A stretch of DNA of 64,000 nucleotides from Meandrina meandrites. Lineage: Eukaryota; Cnidaria; Anthozoa; Scleractinia; Meandrinidae. Under the pieces are notes generated by a model. That model was given only the letters and a program-made list of their open reading frames with translations. It ran no database searches and was not told where the DNA came from. Shown one piece after another: positions 47,390-56,521 of the stretch; the first letter of the stretch is position 1, and every line of letters begins with the position of its first letter. A program made the translations under genes and the position numbers. The stretch covers positions 11,865,340 through 11,929,339 of the forward strand of contig OY855915.1 of the NCBI GenBank assembly GCA_963693305.1. Direction: 5' to 3'.

Positions 47390-48019
47390 GACGTGACTGT
47401 CTCGACTTACTACACCGAGGCGTTAATTCGTCTGGTTTGTATAACGTTGACCCAGATGGTAATGGAGCCTTCCAAGTTCTTTGCGATCAAGAAACAAATG
47501 GCGGTGGATGGCTTGTGCTTCAAAAGCGCTCAACTGGCGTTGTTGACTTTAATAAAAACTGGAACGAATATAAAGACGGATTTGGCAACATGTCCACCGA
47601 ATTCTGGCTCGGAAATGAAAAGATATATCGACTTTCGTCAATGAATCAACAGCTGCTGGTAGAAATTGAAGACTTCAATGGAGAGAAAGCACATGCGTCT
47701 TACAAAGAGTTTTCTATTCACTCCGAGACTGAAAAATACAAACTTTTAGTGGATGGATACTCTGGCACAGCTAAGGACTCACTTTCGAATCACAACGAGC
47801 AGTTGTTTAGCACAATCGATCAGGATAATGACGTACATCCAATTTTGAACTCGAACTGTGCACAGCTGCGTGGAGGAGGATGGTGGTACAAAAAGTGTGG
47901 ACTCACATTTCTTAATGGTCATTATGTGCTTCCTCCAGGGGTGGGTATAACATGGAATACCTGGAAAGGTGGCAATCACACCCTGAAACGAACAACGATT
48001 AAAATAAGAACACTCAGAG
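47390..48019 (+). CDS. Exon encoding a fibrinogen C-terminal domain
   Basis: A single exon of 630 nt, acceptor TTTTCAG, donor GTAAGC, phase 1 at both ends, encodes a complete fibrinogen-related domain. It opens with GRDCLDLLHRGVNSSGLY, then WLVLQKRSTGVVDFNKNWNEY, GNEKIYRLS, and the C-terminal NCAQLRGGGWWYKKC with its cysteines and the closing TTIKIRTLRG. These domains bind acetylated sugars or proteins outside the cell in many invertebrate lectins and matrix proteins. It lies upstream, on the same strand, of pentraxin/LamG-like exons with matching phase, so a multi-domain secreted or membrane protein is likely. The frame is intact. Confidence 0.9.
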
Positions 48020-48225
48020 GTAAGCACATTACAAGCTGTAACTTTTGCTCGATTAGACATCGCAATGTTTGGAGATACAGCTGACTTTTGTAGGCATTTT
48101 TGGAGTTGCTCAAAAAAACACACACAAACAGCTGTCATGAAACGATTCAAATTTACTTGTTATATGGTATTTTCCACATTTTAAATTTGTAACGTGTAAT
48201 CTTTAAAGTCATTCTCTGTAGCACC

Positions 48226-48254
48226 CTGAAGAAGGAAGGCCCTGCCTTCCGAAA
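48226..48254 (+). other. CTGAAGA / stem / GAAA motif
   Basis: CTGAAGA, A, GGAAGGC, loop CCT, GCCTTCC, GAAA. It lies in the intron between the fibrinogen and pentraxin-like exons. A weaker version (CTGATGA ... GAAA) is at 48777-48800 in the next intron. Confidence 0.6.
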
Positions 48255-48411
48255 CATTGGAAAATATAATCCCATACTGTTTAACTAGCCTTGCTTATCT
48301 TCGTTTATTATTTAGTTACAGCTGGTTAGATATTCTACAGCGAGAGGATCCGGTACTTCTATTTCGTCACGGTGGTCCTTTCAAATTTATTTTCGTTTTC
48401 AATTGTTTCAG

Positions 48412-48643
48412 AGAGACCCTGGGACTATTACTTTAGTTTCACTGGCGCCCAGTCTCAAGATTTTGCTTCGATCCCAGTCGTGTTGGATTTTAAGGCCTTA
48501 ACTGTTTCGTGGTGGATGAGAGGATCTGTGGTTCAACAATGGTCAGCAGTGTTTTCTATGGTGAATATACTACAAGCAAGAAAAATATCATTTTCCTACA
48601 CTGATGATCGACGTTGCAAAATCACTTTAGACAATAGCACAAG
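48412..48643 (+). CDS. First half of a pentraxin/LamG-like domain (exon)
   Basis: Acceptor TGTTTCAG, donor GTAAGA, in-phase 1, out-phase 2. The 77 codons start ERPWDYYFSFTG and include FKALTVSWWMRG and a hydrophobic beta-rich stretch. This is the pattern of the N-terminal half of a concanavalin-like (LamG/pentraxin) sandwich. The start joins the preceding fibrinogen exon in phase 1. Confidence 0.75.
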
Positions 48644-49017
48644 GTAAGACAAACAGCGTAGGACATATGTAGGCCCCTTTGAGCAATTGAGCGACCACCA
48701 GGCACCCTTGAAATAAAGAACGTTCAGAAGTTCAGTTGACCCGAAACCAGGTTGCCTTGAAAGCTAGTTTTTACAACTGATGAAGGCAGCACTATCGAAA
48801 CGTTTAGTTTTTCATGTAATATATCAAACATGAGAGACAGTGTTTCATCAGGATATCCAGCAGCTGAATGCCACTAGCATCCACTAGCAGCTTTTCTAGA
48901 CCTCAAGCGTACATCATTTTCTTATAGAACATAGAAAACCATCTTCTAGTAGGTAAATTACATCACACGTACATGTGTTGCTCTTTTCACATACGCGTCA
49001 CGTTCTGCGACAGCAAC

Positions 49018-49168
49018 AGCCCAATTTCGATATTTTATAATTCAGCCTAAAACAATAGACATCACTACGAGGCTCCGGGAAATAAATCCCACAAACTCTA
49101 TAGTTTATTCCCCGGAGTCTCGTACTAACGTCTATTGTTTTAGACTGAATTTTAATATATTGAAACTG
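49018..49168. mobile_element. Intronic inverted-repeat element
   Basis: Arms GCCCAATTTCGATAT...CAGCCTAAAACAATAGAC and the inverted GTCTATTGTTTTAGACTGAA...GAAACTGGGC span about 65 bp each, around a CGGGAAATAAA centre. It sits between the two exons of the pentraxin-like domain. No target duplication is evident. Confidence 0.7.
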
Positions 49169-49287
49169 GGCAATTGGATTTGTGAACGGGTAGTTTTTGC
49201 AAATTGTACTAGTTATGTTGTCACGAAATATTGCAAGATGTCCACAAGAGTATGAGTTAAATGTTTCTGTTTTGCTTATGTCTACAG

Positions 49288-49676
49288 GGAGATGAACTCG
49301 GAACACAGTTTTGCCGATTCTAAGTGGCATCACATGTTGTTAGCATGGGACGTTGAAAATGGTATTTTGCGTTTTTATGTGGACATCGAAATAGTATTAA
49401 ACGGCCAAAGTAATCAAAGTTCGGAGCCTTTCCCTGAAAGTCATCTCATCCTTGGTCAATCGCAGAACCTTTTCGGGGTCGTAAACGGAAGTGAAAGTTT
49501 GAAGGCCGATATCATGCATTTTAATATGTGGGAACATATGTTTACTGAGCAAGAGACACTTGACATGTATTCAGACTGCAATGTGAAAATAGGAACTCTA
49601 GTTCCATGGCCAGAGATGCAAGTAGCACTTCGTGGTAATGTAACAAGGGTCACATTTGTCCGATGTTTCGCTGAAG
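49288..49676 (+). CDS. Second half of the pentraxin/LamG-like domain (exon)
   Basis: Acceptor GTCTACAG; enters in phase 2, matching the exon at 48412. It reads FADSKWHHMLLAWD, LRFYVDIEIV, LILGQSQNLFG and ADIMHFNMWEHMF, the classic back-half of a pentraxin/LamG fold, followed by DMYSDCNV with a conserved Cys and a linker to RCFAE. A weak donor (GTATTG) follows at 49677 and would leave in phase 1. If it is not used, the frame stops at 49694-49696. Because another such domain and a TLDc exon lie downstream on the same strand, I favour splicing, but either is possible. Confidence 0.75.
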
Positions 49677-50059
49677 GTATTGTTTCCGTCAATTAGCAGG
49701 GACCTTGAGATCAAAGTATGAGTACAACATAGTGTGCAAGTATGACTCGAAATTTAATCCACTTACGTTCCCAGGGCCCTCACCCCTCCCTGCAGAGCCC
49801 TCACGCCTCCCTGACCAGTTGAATGGGAGACTATCGGTACGAGCTTCGTCTGAAATAGGATAAATGAAAGCATAAGCCCTACTCGTACTCCGATCTGAAG
49901 GTTCCTTATGTATGCACGGCTACCGTATAACGCATAAACGATGACTAATCATTTTAACCAATGCCAGAGTCACTGCGATATATCTCAACTACTCGTGACT
50001 TGAACTATGGCGGACAGGAGACGCTTGACTAAGTACAGGTATATAATAATGAACTATAT

Positions 50060-50205
50060 AGCACTTCATGACTTCAGTTAGCCTAAATATTTCACCGGTC
50101 AGCCTAAATAGCACTCCAGTTGGCCTAAATAGCACTTCCGTTAGCCTAAATATTACACCGGTCAGCCTAAATAGCACTCTGGTTAACTTGAATAGCACTC
50201 CAGTT
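50060..50205. repeat. Minisatellite AGCCTAAATAGCACTCC
   Basis: About seven degenerate units of 20-21 bp (GTTAGCCTAAATA, CACTCCAGTT, CACCGGTC variants). Every unit stays open in one minus-strand frame, which explains the repetitive short frame there; I do not regard it as coding. Confidence 0.8.
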
Positions 50206-50279
50206 GTACTTAATGGTCCTGACTCGAGAATGGTTGGTTTTTGAATAATTGTGAAGGTAACAAGGTATGTTATATGTAA

Positions 50280-50392
50280 GGTGACTCGACTCGGGCTCGG
50301 ATTTGACTCGAACTCGGACTGGACTCGGGTTCGGACTCGGATTCAACTCGCCCTCGGATTTTACTCGGACTCGGATTTGACTCTGTCTAGAA
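50280..50392. repeat. ACTCGG hexamer-rich repeat
   Basis: A run of GACTCGGACTCGG, ACTCGAACTCGG and GATTTGACTCGG variants, about 18 hexamers. Confidence 0.85.
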
Positions 50393-50664
50393 CAGACAGT
50401 CGCACGAACAATAACTACTCGTGATCACCAATTGTTCGAGAGGTTCTTGCAATTATTTATTTGTAGTATATACGGCATATATTTTATATTTTAAGAACAA
50501 CCCTGCCCGTCCTTAAAGCGATTAAACGGGTAGAGCACATTTAAACTGCTAAACAACTCTTTTTGGTCAAGAAATAGTATCATTTATATTCCAAAACCAA
50601 AACGCGTTTTTGCATCTCTTTAAATTTGCCGCGTTTGATCGCGTTCACAAGCTTTAACCCTTAA

Positions 50665-52456
50665 AGGTCAAATGAACTAAAATTTCGACATTCTTTCTTT
50701 AGCGATTTTAAAACAACCAAACGCTAGAAGAACTCATTATTAACTAAACTTAAGAAGAAATTTTGCTTTCTGAGCCTTAAAGCGCGAACTATAGCAAAAA
50801 CTACGAAGATTTCCGAAGACTTCACGAAAACGTTTCCAAAATGACCGCGCACTGGAATGGAAGGAATGGATCGAGCTTTGAATTTTGTGACGTAATAGTT
50901 TTATTACACGGCTTTGCGATCGAAGAGACGATCGTCGTTTAAAGAGCGAATAATGTAAAGTTTGAGGGTTTGAGTCAGTCTAAGTAATTCAAGTAATTCT
51001 AAAAGAATCTAAGCTTTTTTTTAAACATGGTTGTTATATTTTTTTACTACATTGTAATCCAGTGTCAAAGATTAATAATTATCAAAGCACTGAGTAAAAT
51101 TGTAAGCAGTGTACGATATAGGAGGTTTTCAAACACTGGATGGCGTATAAAAATCATTCGTCTGCTAAGCTTGGTAGTAGTTTCGTTATATACCCCAATC
51201 TAAATGCAGTTTTTTTGGATTTGCACGTAATTCTTATCAGGACGTGTGCGGCTTGCAACCCGGATCGCTATGCAGCGCGAAGTTATCCTAGGATGTGGCC
51301 AAAAGCTAAGATTGAATTCACTGTTTCTTTTCTGTACTCGAGAGTCACACAAAACACAAAAATAAATTTGTACACAAAAATTTAACTTGAATGAAAGGGT
51401 ATTTCTCAATACAAATTCGAAACTGCAAAGAATCACGCAGGGTAAAACTTTCAATGAATAAATTCGTGTCGTTTTCAGCTGAAGGAAAATTCAGTGTTGG
51501 AATAAATACTGAGCGTTTACACATTGTCCCCACGGACACTGTGAGTTCTGTTTGTATTAGCTGTTTTTTGGTCCATATTTATTTAGCCGGTACATGTTAT
51601 TTAGGGCTCGAAATTAACGGTTGTAAAGCCAAAATAAATACAACATTTGAAGCTTAATTTTATACGCGTCAAAAAGCACGTGCACGTGCATGGAAGCAAA
51701 TTATTTGACGAGGATATTGAACTAACGAACTCAAATTCTAATGCTTGATCATGACCAGCCAAACCAACAAAGTAAAAGTGCTAATAATCATAACAAATAC
51801 TCTATCAAGCTCTAGGTAGAATAAGAAAGGTGCAAAATGCATACCTCTAACTTCCTTCGTTTAGCTAAAGCCGAACGGACAGTGGGGTCTTTGTGCTTCG
51901 GAAGACATTCTTCCCCGTGATTTCTTTTCCGAACAAAAAAAAATAGTCCGCGGCACAGCATCCTCTTTGAGAAAACCTACGTATTGCCAGATTTTCTCTG
52001 AAGTAGTCTTCGGTAAAATGAGCCGCACAAATGCAATAGTTCTTTCCTGGCTGAAATTCTTTTCTTTTCATTTTCAAAGGCCATTGTTTCCTGAGCTTTG
52101 AATTTGCTGGAAACTTAAACGTACTTACTTTCGACTTAGAATAATTTAAGCAGTTTAGTGCTGCACAAAACACCATGATGTTCCATTCTTGTGAGCTTCA
52201 TCACTAAAACACTTTGAATTTCCCGCAATTTCACAGCGCACCAATACTGACGTCACAGTTTTATGTTCCGAGAATTTCCCGACAATTTTCCCGAGCGCTC
52301 TACGATTATGAAGGCCAAAACTAAGCATTTTTAAACTTGAAATTTCTCTGTTTTGCAAAGTCCAATTCCTTTGAAACTTCGGAATATGTTTATTTGGTTC
52401 TTAATCAACAAATTGGCCTAAAAAAAGAAAATTCGAAATTTTGGTTCATTTGACCT
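50665..52456. mobile_element. Kolobok-like DNA transposon, TTAA target, THAP remnant
   Basis: The ends are inverted repeats (AGGTCAAATGAACTAAAATT at the left, AGGTCAAATGAACCAAAATT at the right), and TTAA flanks both (50661-50664, 52457-52460). A THAP zinc finger is encoded on the minus strand near the right end. TTAA targets plus a THAP finger are the hallmark of Kolobok transposons; P elements also use THAP but make 8-bp duplications. At 1.8 kb it is too short for a full transposase and is probably an internally deleted copy. Confidence 0.75.
51865..52176 (-). pseudogene. THAP zinc-finger remnant (transposase N-terminus)
   Basis: From ATG 52176 the frame reads CAALNC, then TFKFP, LRKQW and CICAAHF. 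These give the C-x4-C...C-x2-H zinc ligands, the conserved Trp and the invariant Phe-Pro of the THAP DNA-binding domain (residues 1-about 75). The closing AVPxxxF-type motif is present only in another frame, about 100-110 nt into the 3' part, so there is one frameshift near 51975-51990. Downstream there is no catalytic core. It is a broken copy inside the TTAA-flanked element. Confidence 0.75.
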
Positions 52457-52720
52457 TTAATATGCTCAGTCCGGATTATTCCGGGATTTGGAGGAATGTC
52501 CATTCATCCACTTGTGACGTGACGAATTTGCACGTCAGCAGATTCTTGGGATATACAACTTATACCGGTTGGATAGATCTTTCCACAGGACTTTCCATTT
52601 TGACGATCGACTGCAATCTGACAGAGCTAATCGAAAAAAACGTGATCAGTTTTTGGTGCAAAATTGGTGGTAAAACAGGCCAATATACCTGTACTTGATC
52701 AGGTCAAAAAAAATGGCTTA

Positions 52721-52893
52721 TGTGTTACAAGTAGAACGTGAGGGACTGGGCCCAGCCCCAGGTTACATATTATTATGGGATCGGAAAATCCCACGCGTGG
52801 GCGAACATGAAAACGAAGCAAGGATCGATGAGAAAACGTGTTGTCATTGTAGTTTTGTAGTAGTTCCTGTGCGAGATTGAGTAGAGTGTAACA
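52721..52893 (+). repeat. Left LTR of the Gypsy element
   Basis: 173 bp, TG...CA ends, identical to the right LTR. It holds a short palindrome CTGGGCCCAG and a CCCACGCGTGGG palindrome that could be regulatory. Confidence 0.95.
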
Positions 52894-52895
52894 TT

Positions 52896-52912
52896 TGGTG
52901 ACCCCGACGTGA
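52896..52912 (+). promoter_or_regulatory. Primer binding site, tRNA-Trp type
   Basis: TGGTGACCCCGACGTGA, 2 nt after the left LTR, is the exact complement of the 3' end of eukaryotic tRNA-Trp with CCA. Reverse transcription would start here. Confidence 0.85.
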
Positions 52913-52928
52913 CAAAGAAACCATCGAA

Positions 52929-53907
52929 ATGTCTGTAAAAGTCGTCGAAGAGATTCAGATAGAGGTGAGAACAGCAATTTGTCAGCTTAGCGAAGCGAGT
53001 CTTCGAGAAATCTGTGCGGGGCTACATATCGAAGTTAAAGAGACGGATACGGGACGTCTGGCGTTAATACAAATCCTAACGAAATATTTCGACGCCGAAG
53101 AACTCGGAACTGAAGCACTAACGAATCTCAGAGAAACAATTAAAGAAAAGAAACTGGCAACGAAGGACGCGAAGAGTGAACAAGAGGGTGGTGTGAAAAC
53201 CGAACATGTGATCAGAAGTCTGCTGTCAAGTCAAGCACAAACGCAATACGCCTAAAGAAACCACAGCGATTCCACCGTTCAGGAAGGAATTTAAAATATC
53301 GGGACAGATTGGAGATTCACGTCAGAAAGATCGCTTGAGCTTTACCAGTCTTGCTCACCAAATTAACGCTGGATTGAAACGGGGCTATAAAGAAGAAGAA
53401 ATTATCGAGGCCGTTATTCGAGCCATCAATCCAGGCCTTAGATTGAGGAGCTACTTGGAAGGTAAGCCCGATCTAGATCTTGCCAGATTACGTAAAATAC
53501 TCCGGTCACATTACCAAGAAAGGGGGGCTACGGAAATGTATCAGCTGCTCAGTTCGGCAGTACAGGAAGCTGGGGAGACCCCTCAGGACTTTCTTGTTCG
53601 CCTCCTTGATCTAAAGCAGAAAGTACTGTTTGCATCTCAAGAAGCAGGATCTGATTTGAAGTATGACCCAAAGCTGGTACAGTGCATGTTTCTGCATTCA
53701 TTATTAACTGGGTTACGGAATGATAGCATTAAAATGGAGATAAAACCCTGGCTGCAAAACACCCAAGTGGAAGATGAAGAACTTTTTGAGAAATTGAATG
53801 CAGCAGTTAGTAATGAAACAGAGAGAATGCAGAAGCTTGGTTCCCGTCATGACCATCCCACAAACCGAACCCCCACACAAGCTTGTAGCTCAATTGGCCA
53901 CCCATGA
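52929..53907 (+). pseudogene. gag (capsid) region of the Gypsy element, frame-broken
   Basis: Two consecutive frames code for the Gag precursor. The first is 52929-53255 (108 aa, starts MSVKVVEEIQIEVRTA, helical with a SAP-like LREICAGLHIE stretch). The second is 53335-53907, which carries the capsid-like helical region (INAGLKRGYKEEEIIEAVI, LRSHYQERG, TPQDFLVRLLDLKQK). The reading frame moves by one base between 53240 and 53256, and again between about 53798 and 53905 to reach the zinc-knuckle frame. The start ATG lies 36 nt after the LTR, beyond the primer site. Both shifts are in the same direction. They may be true mutations, sequencing errors or, for the second, a recoding site. Confidence 0.75.
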
Positions 53908-56521
53908 CGACAGCCATGCCTCAGTTGAAGGTAAAACCCCAGAAAAGCCACCAAAAGTTAACCTTCTTACTGAAGTTAGAGAGTTGAAAGCTGAATTGGC
54001 TGCTATCCGGGAGGGCATGGGACAACAAAGCCACGCTAGCCCTCACCCACAGTACAACCCTGTAGAGCAAGGGAGGGCTCGCCCTAGAGGGTGCTGGAAC
54101 TGTGAAAGACAAGGAAGGGGTTTTCGTTGCAACCATTGTTTCAACTGTGGTGATGTCGGCCACTTCAGTTACCAATGCCTAAGGTCAGGCCGAAGGGGCT
54201 ATAACTCAGCAAGCCCCCAGGGAAACAGACAAGGGTTGCCCCCACGGGACAAGGAGCAGCCCCCCCAGATTCATGAGCAGTCCCAACAATGCATGAACTG
54301 TGGAAAGAGGGAGGATTGGGCACATCAATACTTGCGGTGTTCACAGTGCCATACTAGCCACTATTGTTCAAAAGTTTGTCAAAGGGAACATTGGGAGAAG
54401 CATAAGAAACTATGTCAAGCCATTAACGAAGTTGAACTGAGGGAAAGGGGACCTAAGGCAAGTGTTGAAACATTGAAAACGTCGTTCAGTTCCCACCTAA
54501 CCCCGAGACAACGCTCCAAACTCACCAAATTAGTGGGAAGAAAATGTGTGGTTTCCTGCTTGATTCAAGGGGAAAAGGTGGATGCCCTGTGGGATACCGG
54601 AGCTCAAGTTTGTGTTGTGTTCAAACATTGGAAAGAAATTAACCTACCAAACAAGCCAGTAAGAGACATAAGCGAGTTATTGGGGGAAGATGGATTAAAT
54701 CTCCAGGCCTTGAATGGTACAAAAATCGCATATGATGGCTGGATTGAGGTAGAGTTCCAGTTGGTTGGGGAGGACGGGTACTCGGAGCCATTGACAGTAC
54801 CCATACTAATAGGAAGTGAAGATAATCAGGACTATCCCATCATCGGCTTTAATGTCATTGAAGAGGTCATTAAGAGGAGTAGTAGCCCCAACACAACCAG
54901 CCTATTACCCCGAATAGTGAATGACTCGTTCCCATCTGTGAAAGAGGGCGAAGCAAGAGCGCTGGTTAATTTTATCCAAAGTATGGATGATGAAGCTGAC
55001 ACCGGTATGCTCAGAGTCGGCAGACAAGACATACGTGTCCCACCAGGAGAGACTGTGAGAGTCAAATGTCAGGTACACTTTGGACTATTAGAAGAAGATT
55101 TGCCTGTTGTGTTTGAGCCCAAAGAGGAAGGGGCGTGGCCTGAGGGGCTAGAAGTTAAGGGCTGTCTCCACCGAATCTCCCCGGGGTCTTCGAGCCGAAT
55201 GTATGTTCCAGTATGCAACAACACCGAACGAGAGATGACCTTACGTAGGCGGACAGAACTGGGCACTATACAGTTAGTGCAGTCCGTCACGCCACTGCCA
55301 GTCGAAGCTGAACAGAAACAAGAGAAAGAGGAAGGTGAAACTTGGAGTGAGGCAACCAGTTATGAGTGGGAGCCAAGTCAGCCCGAACAGAGTAAAGCAA
55401 AGTGGACTCCCCCAGTTGACTTGAGCCATTTGTCAAGTGAGCAACGGGTGATTGTCAAGGAGATGTTGAGGGAAGAATCCGGGGCCTTCGCTATAGATGA
55501 TGGTGACATTGGATGTGCCGAACATTTGAAATTGGAAATCAACCTGAGAGATGACGTCCCAGTACAAAAAACATACAATTCAATTCCAAAGCCCTTGTAC
55601 GAAGAGGTAAAGTCACACTTGCAGGATATGATCAATCGTGGTTGGATAAGCAACTCAAAGTCACCCTACTCTTCCCCAGTGGTGTGTGTGAGGAAAAAAG
55701 ACGGCAGTCTGAGGCTATGTGTTGACTATAGGCAGTTAAACAGCAAAACTGAGGATGACCGCCAGCCCATCCCTCGCATCCAAGACATCCTGAATAGTCT
55801 CAGTGGGAACACTTACTTTTCAGTGTTAGACCAAGGAAAGGCATATCACCAAGGATTCGTAGCAGAAGAACACCGACATCTAACAGCGTTCATCACCCCC
55901 TGGGGTTTATACCAGTGGAACCGGATTCCTTTTGGCCTTAAAAATGCACCGGCAGCTTACCAGAGGTACATGGAGAAATGCCTAGAAGGTCTCCGCGATG
56001 AAATATGTATTCCATATCTTGATGATGTTCTGGTGTACAGTAGAACATTTTCTGAGCATGTAGACAATGTGCGAAAGGTACTTAAACGTTTGCAGGAGTA
56101 TGGTACCAAGCTGAAGCCAAAGAAATGTGAGTTGTTTAAGCCCCGTGTTCGTTACTTGGGCAGAATAGTCTCAGCAGACGGCTACACGATGGACTCAGCA
56201 GACGTTGCAGCAGTGGCAGCCCTTAAGGAAACTAAACCAAGAACTGTTGGTGAATTGCGCAAACTCCTGGGTTTCATAAGCTATTACCGCCAATATATTC
56301 GCGACTTCTCCAGATTAGCCAAACCCCTTTATGACCTACTTTCAGTTAAAGAATGCAGTGACCAGCCCAGCAGAGCTAAAGGGCAGAAAGAGCACCCCAA
56401 GTGGAAGTTGCCGACATCGAAAGGACAATTATCATCAAATCACAAAATCCCGTGGAATGAAAGACACCAAGAGCGATTAAACTTCCTAATTGAACTTCTT
56501 ATGCAGCCAGGTGTAATATAA
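53798..56521 (+). CDS. Nucleocapsid-MYND-protease-reverse transcriptase of the Gypsy element
   Basis: The frame is 907 codons. A CCHC zinc knuckle ([14 protein letters not shown]) is at residues 114-127. A complete MYND zinc finger is at 165-206 (CMNC, CSQC, YCSKVCQ, HW..H..LC). An aspartic protease follows with the catalytic DTGA at about 266-269, then reverse transcriptase from about residue 590 with [32 protein letters not shown] and the catalytic YLDD at about 740, ending in the thumb region. The first part overlaps the end of the capsid frame. It closes with a TAA at 56519-56521 just before RNase H, where Gypsy Pol normally continues, so the polyprotein is interrupted there. The MYND finger is the unusual part. 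Confidence 0.9.
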   Translation: MQQLVMKQRECRSLVPVMTIPQTEPPHKLVAQLATHDDSHASVEGKTPEKPPKVNLLTEVRELKAELAAIREGMGQQSHASPHPQYNPVEQGRARPRGCWNCERQGRGFRCNHCFNCGDVGHFSYQCLRSGRRGYNSASPQGNRQGLPPRDKEQPPQIHEQSQQCMNCGKREDWAHQYLRCSQCHTSHYCSKVCQREHWEKHKKLCQAINEVELRERGPKASVETLKTSFSSHLTPRQRSKLTKLVGRKCVVSCLIQGEKVDALWDTGAQVCVVFKHWKEINLPNKPVRDISELLGEDGLNLQALNGTKIAYDGWIEVEFQLVGEDGYSEPLTVPILIGSEDNQDYPIIGFNVIEEVIKRSSSPNTTSLLPRIVNDSFPSVKEGEARALVNFIQSMDDEADTGMLRVGRQDIRVPPGETVRVKCQVHFGLLEEDLPVVFEPKEEGAWPEGLEVKGCLHRISPGSSSRMYVPVCNNTEREMTLRRRTELGTIQLVQSVTPLPVEAEQKQEKEEGETWSEATSYEWEPSQPEQSKAKWTPPVDLSHLSSEQRVIVKEMLREESGAFAIDDGDIGCAEHLKLEINLRDDVPVQKTYNSIPKPLYEEVKSHLQDMINRGWISNSKSPYSSPVVCVRKKDGSLRLCVDYRQLNSKTEDDRQPIPRIQDILNSLSGNTYFSVLDQGKAYHQGFVAEEHRHLTAFITPWGLYQWNRIPFGLKNAPAAYQRYMEKCLEGLRDEICIPYLDDVLVYSRTFSEHVDNVRKVLKRLQEYGTKLKPKKCELFKPRVRYLGRIVSADGYTMDSADVAAVAALKETKPRTVGELRKLLGFISYYRQYIRDFSRLAKPLYDLLSVKECSDQPSRAKGQKEHPKWKLPTSKGQLSSNHKIPWNERHQERLNFLIELLMQPGVI

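Noticed and set aside
49989..50198. Minus-strand frame MLFKLTRVLFRLTG... as a membrane peptide
   Set aside because: It is the translation of a 20-21 bp minisatellite.
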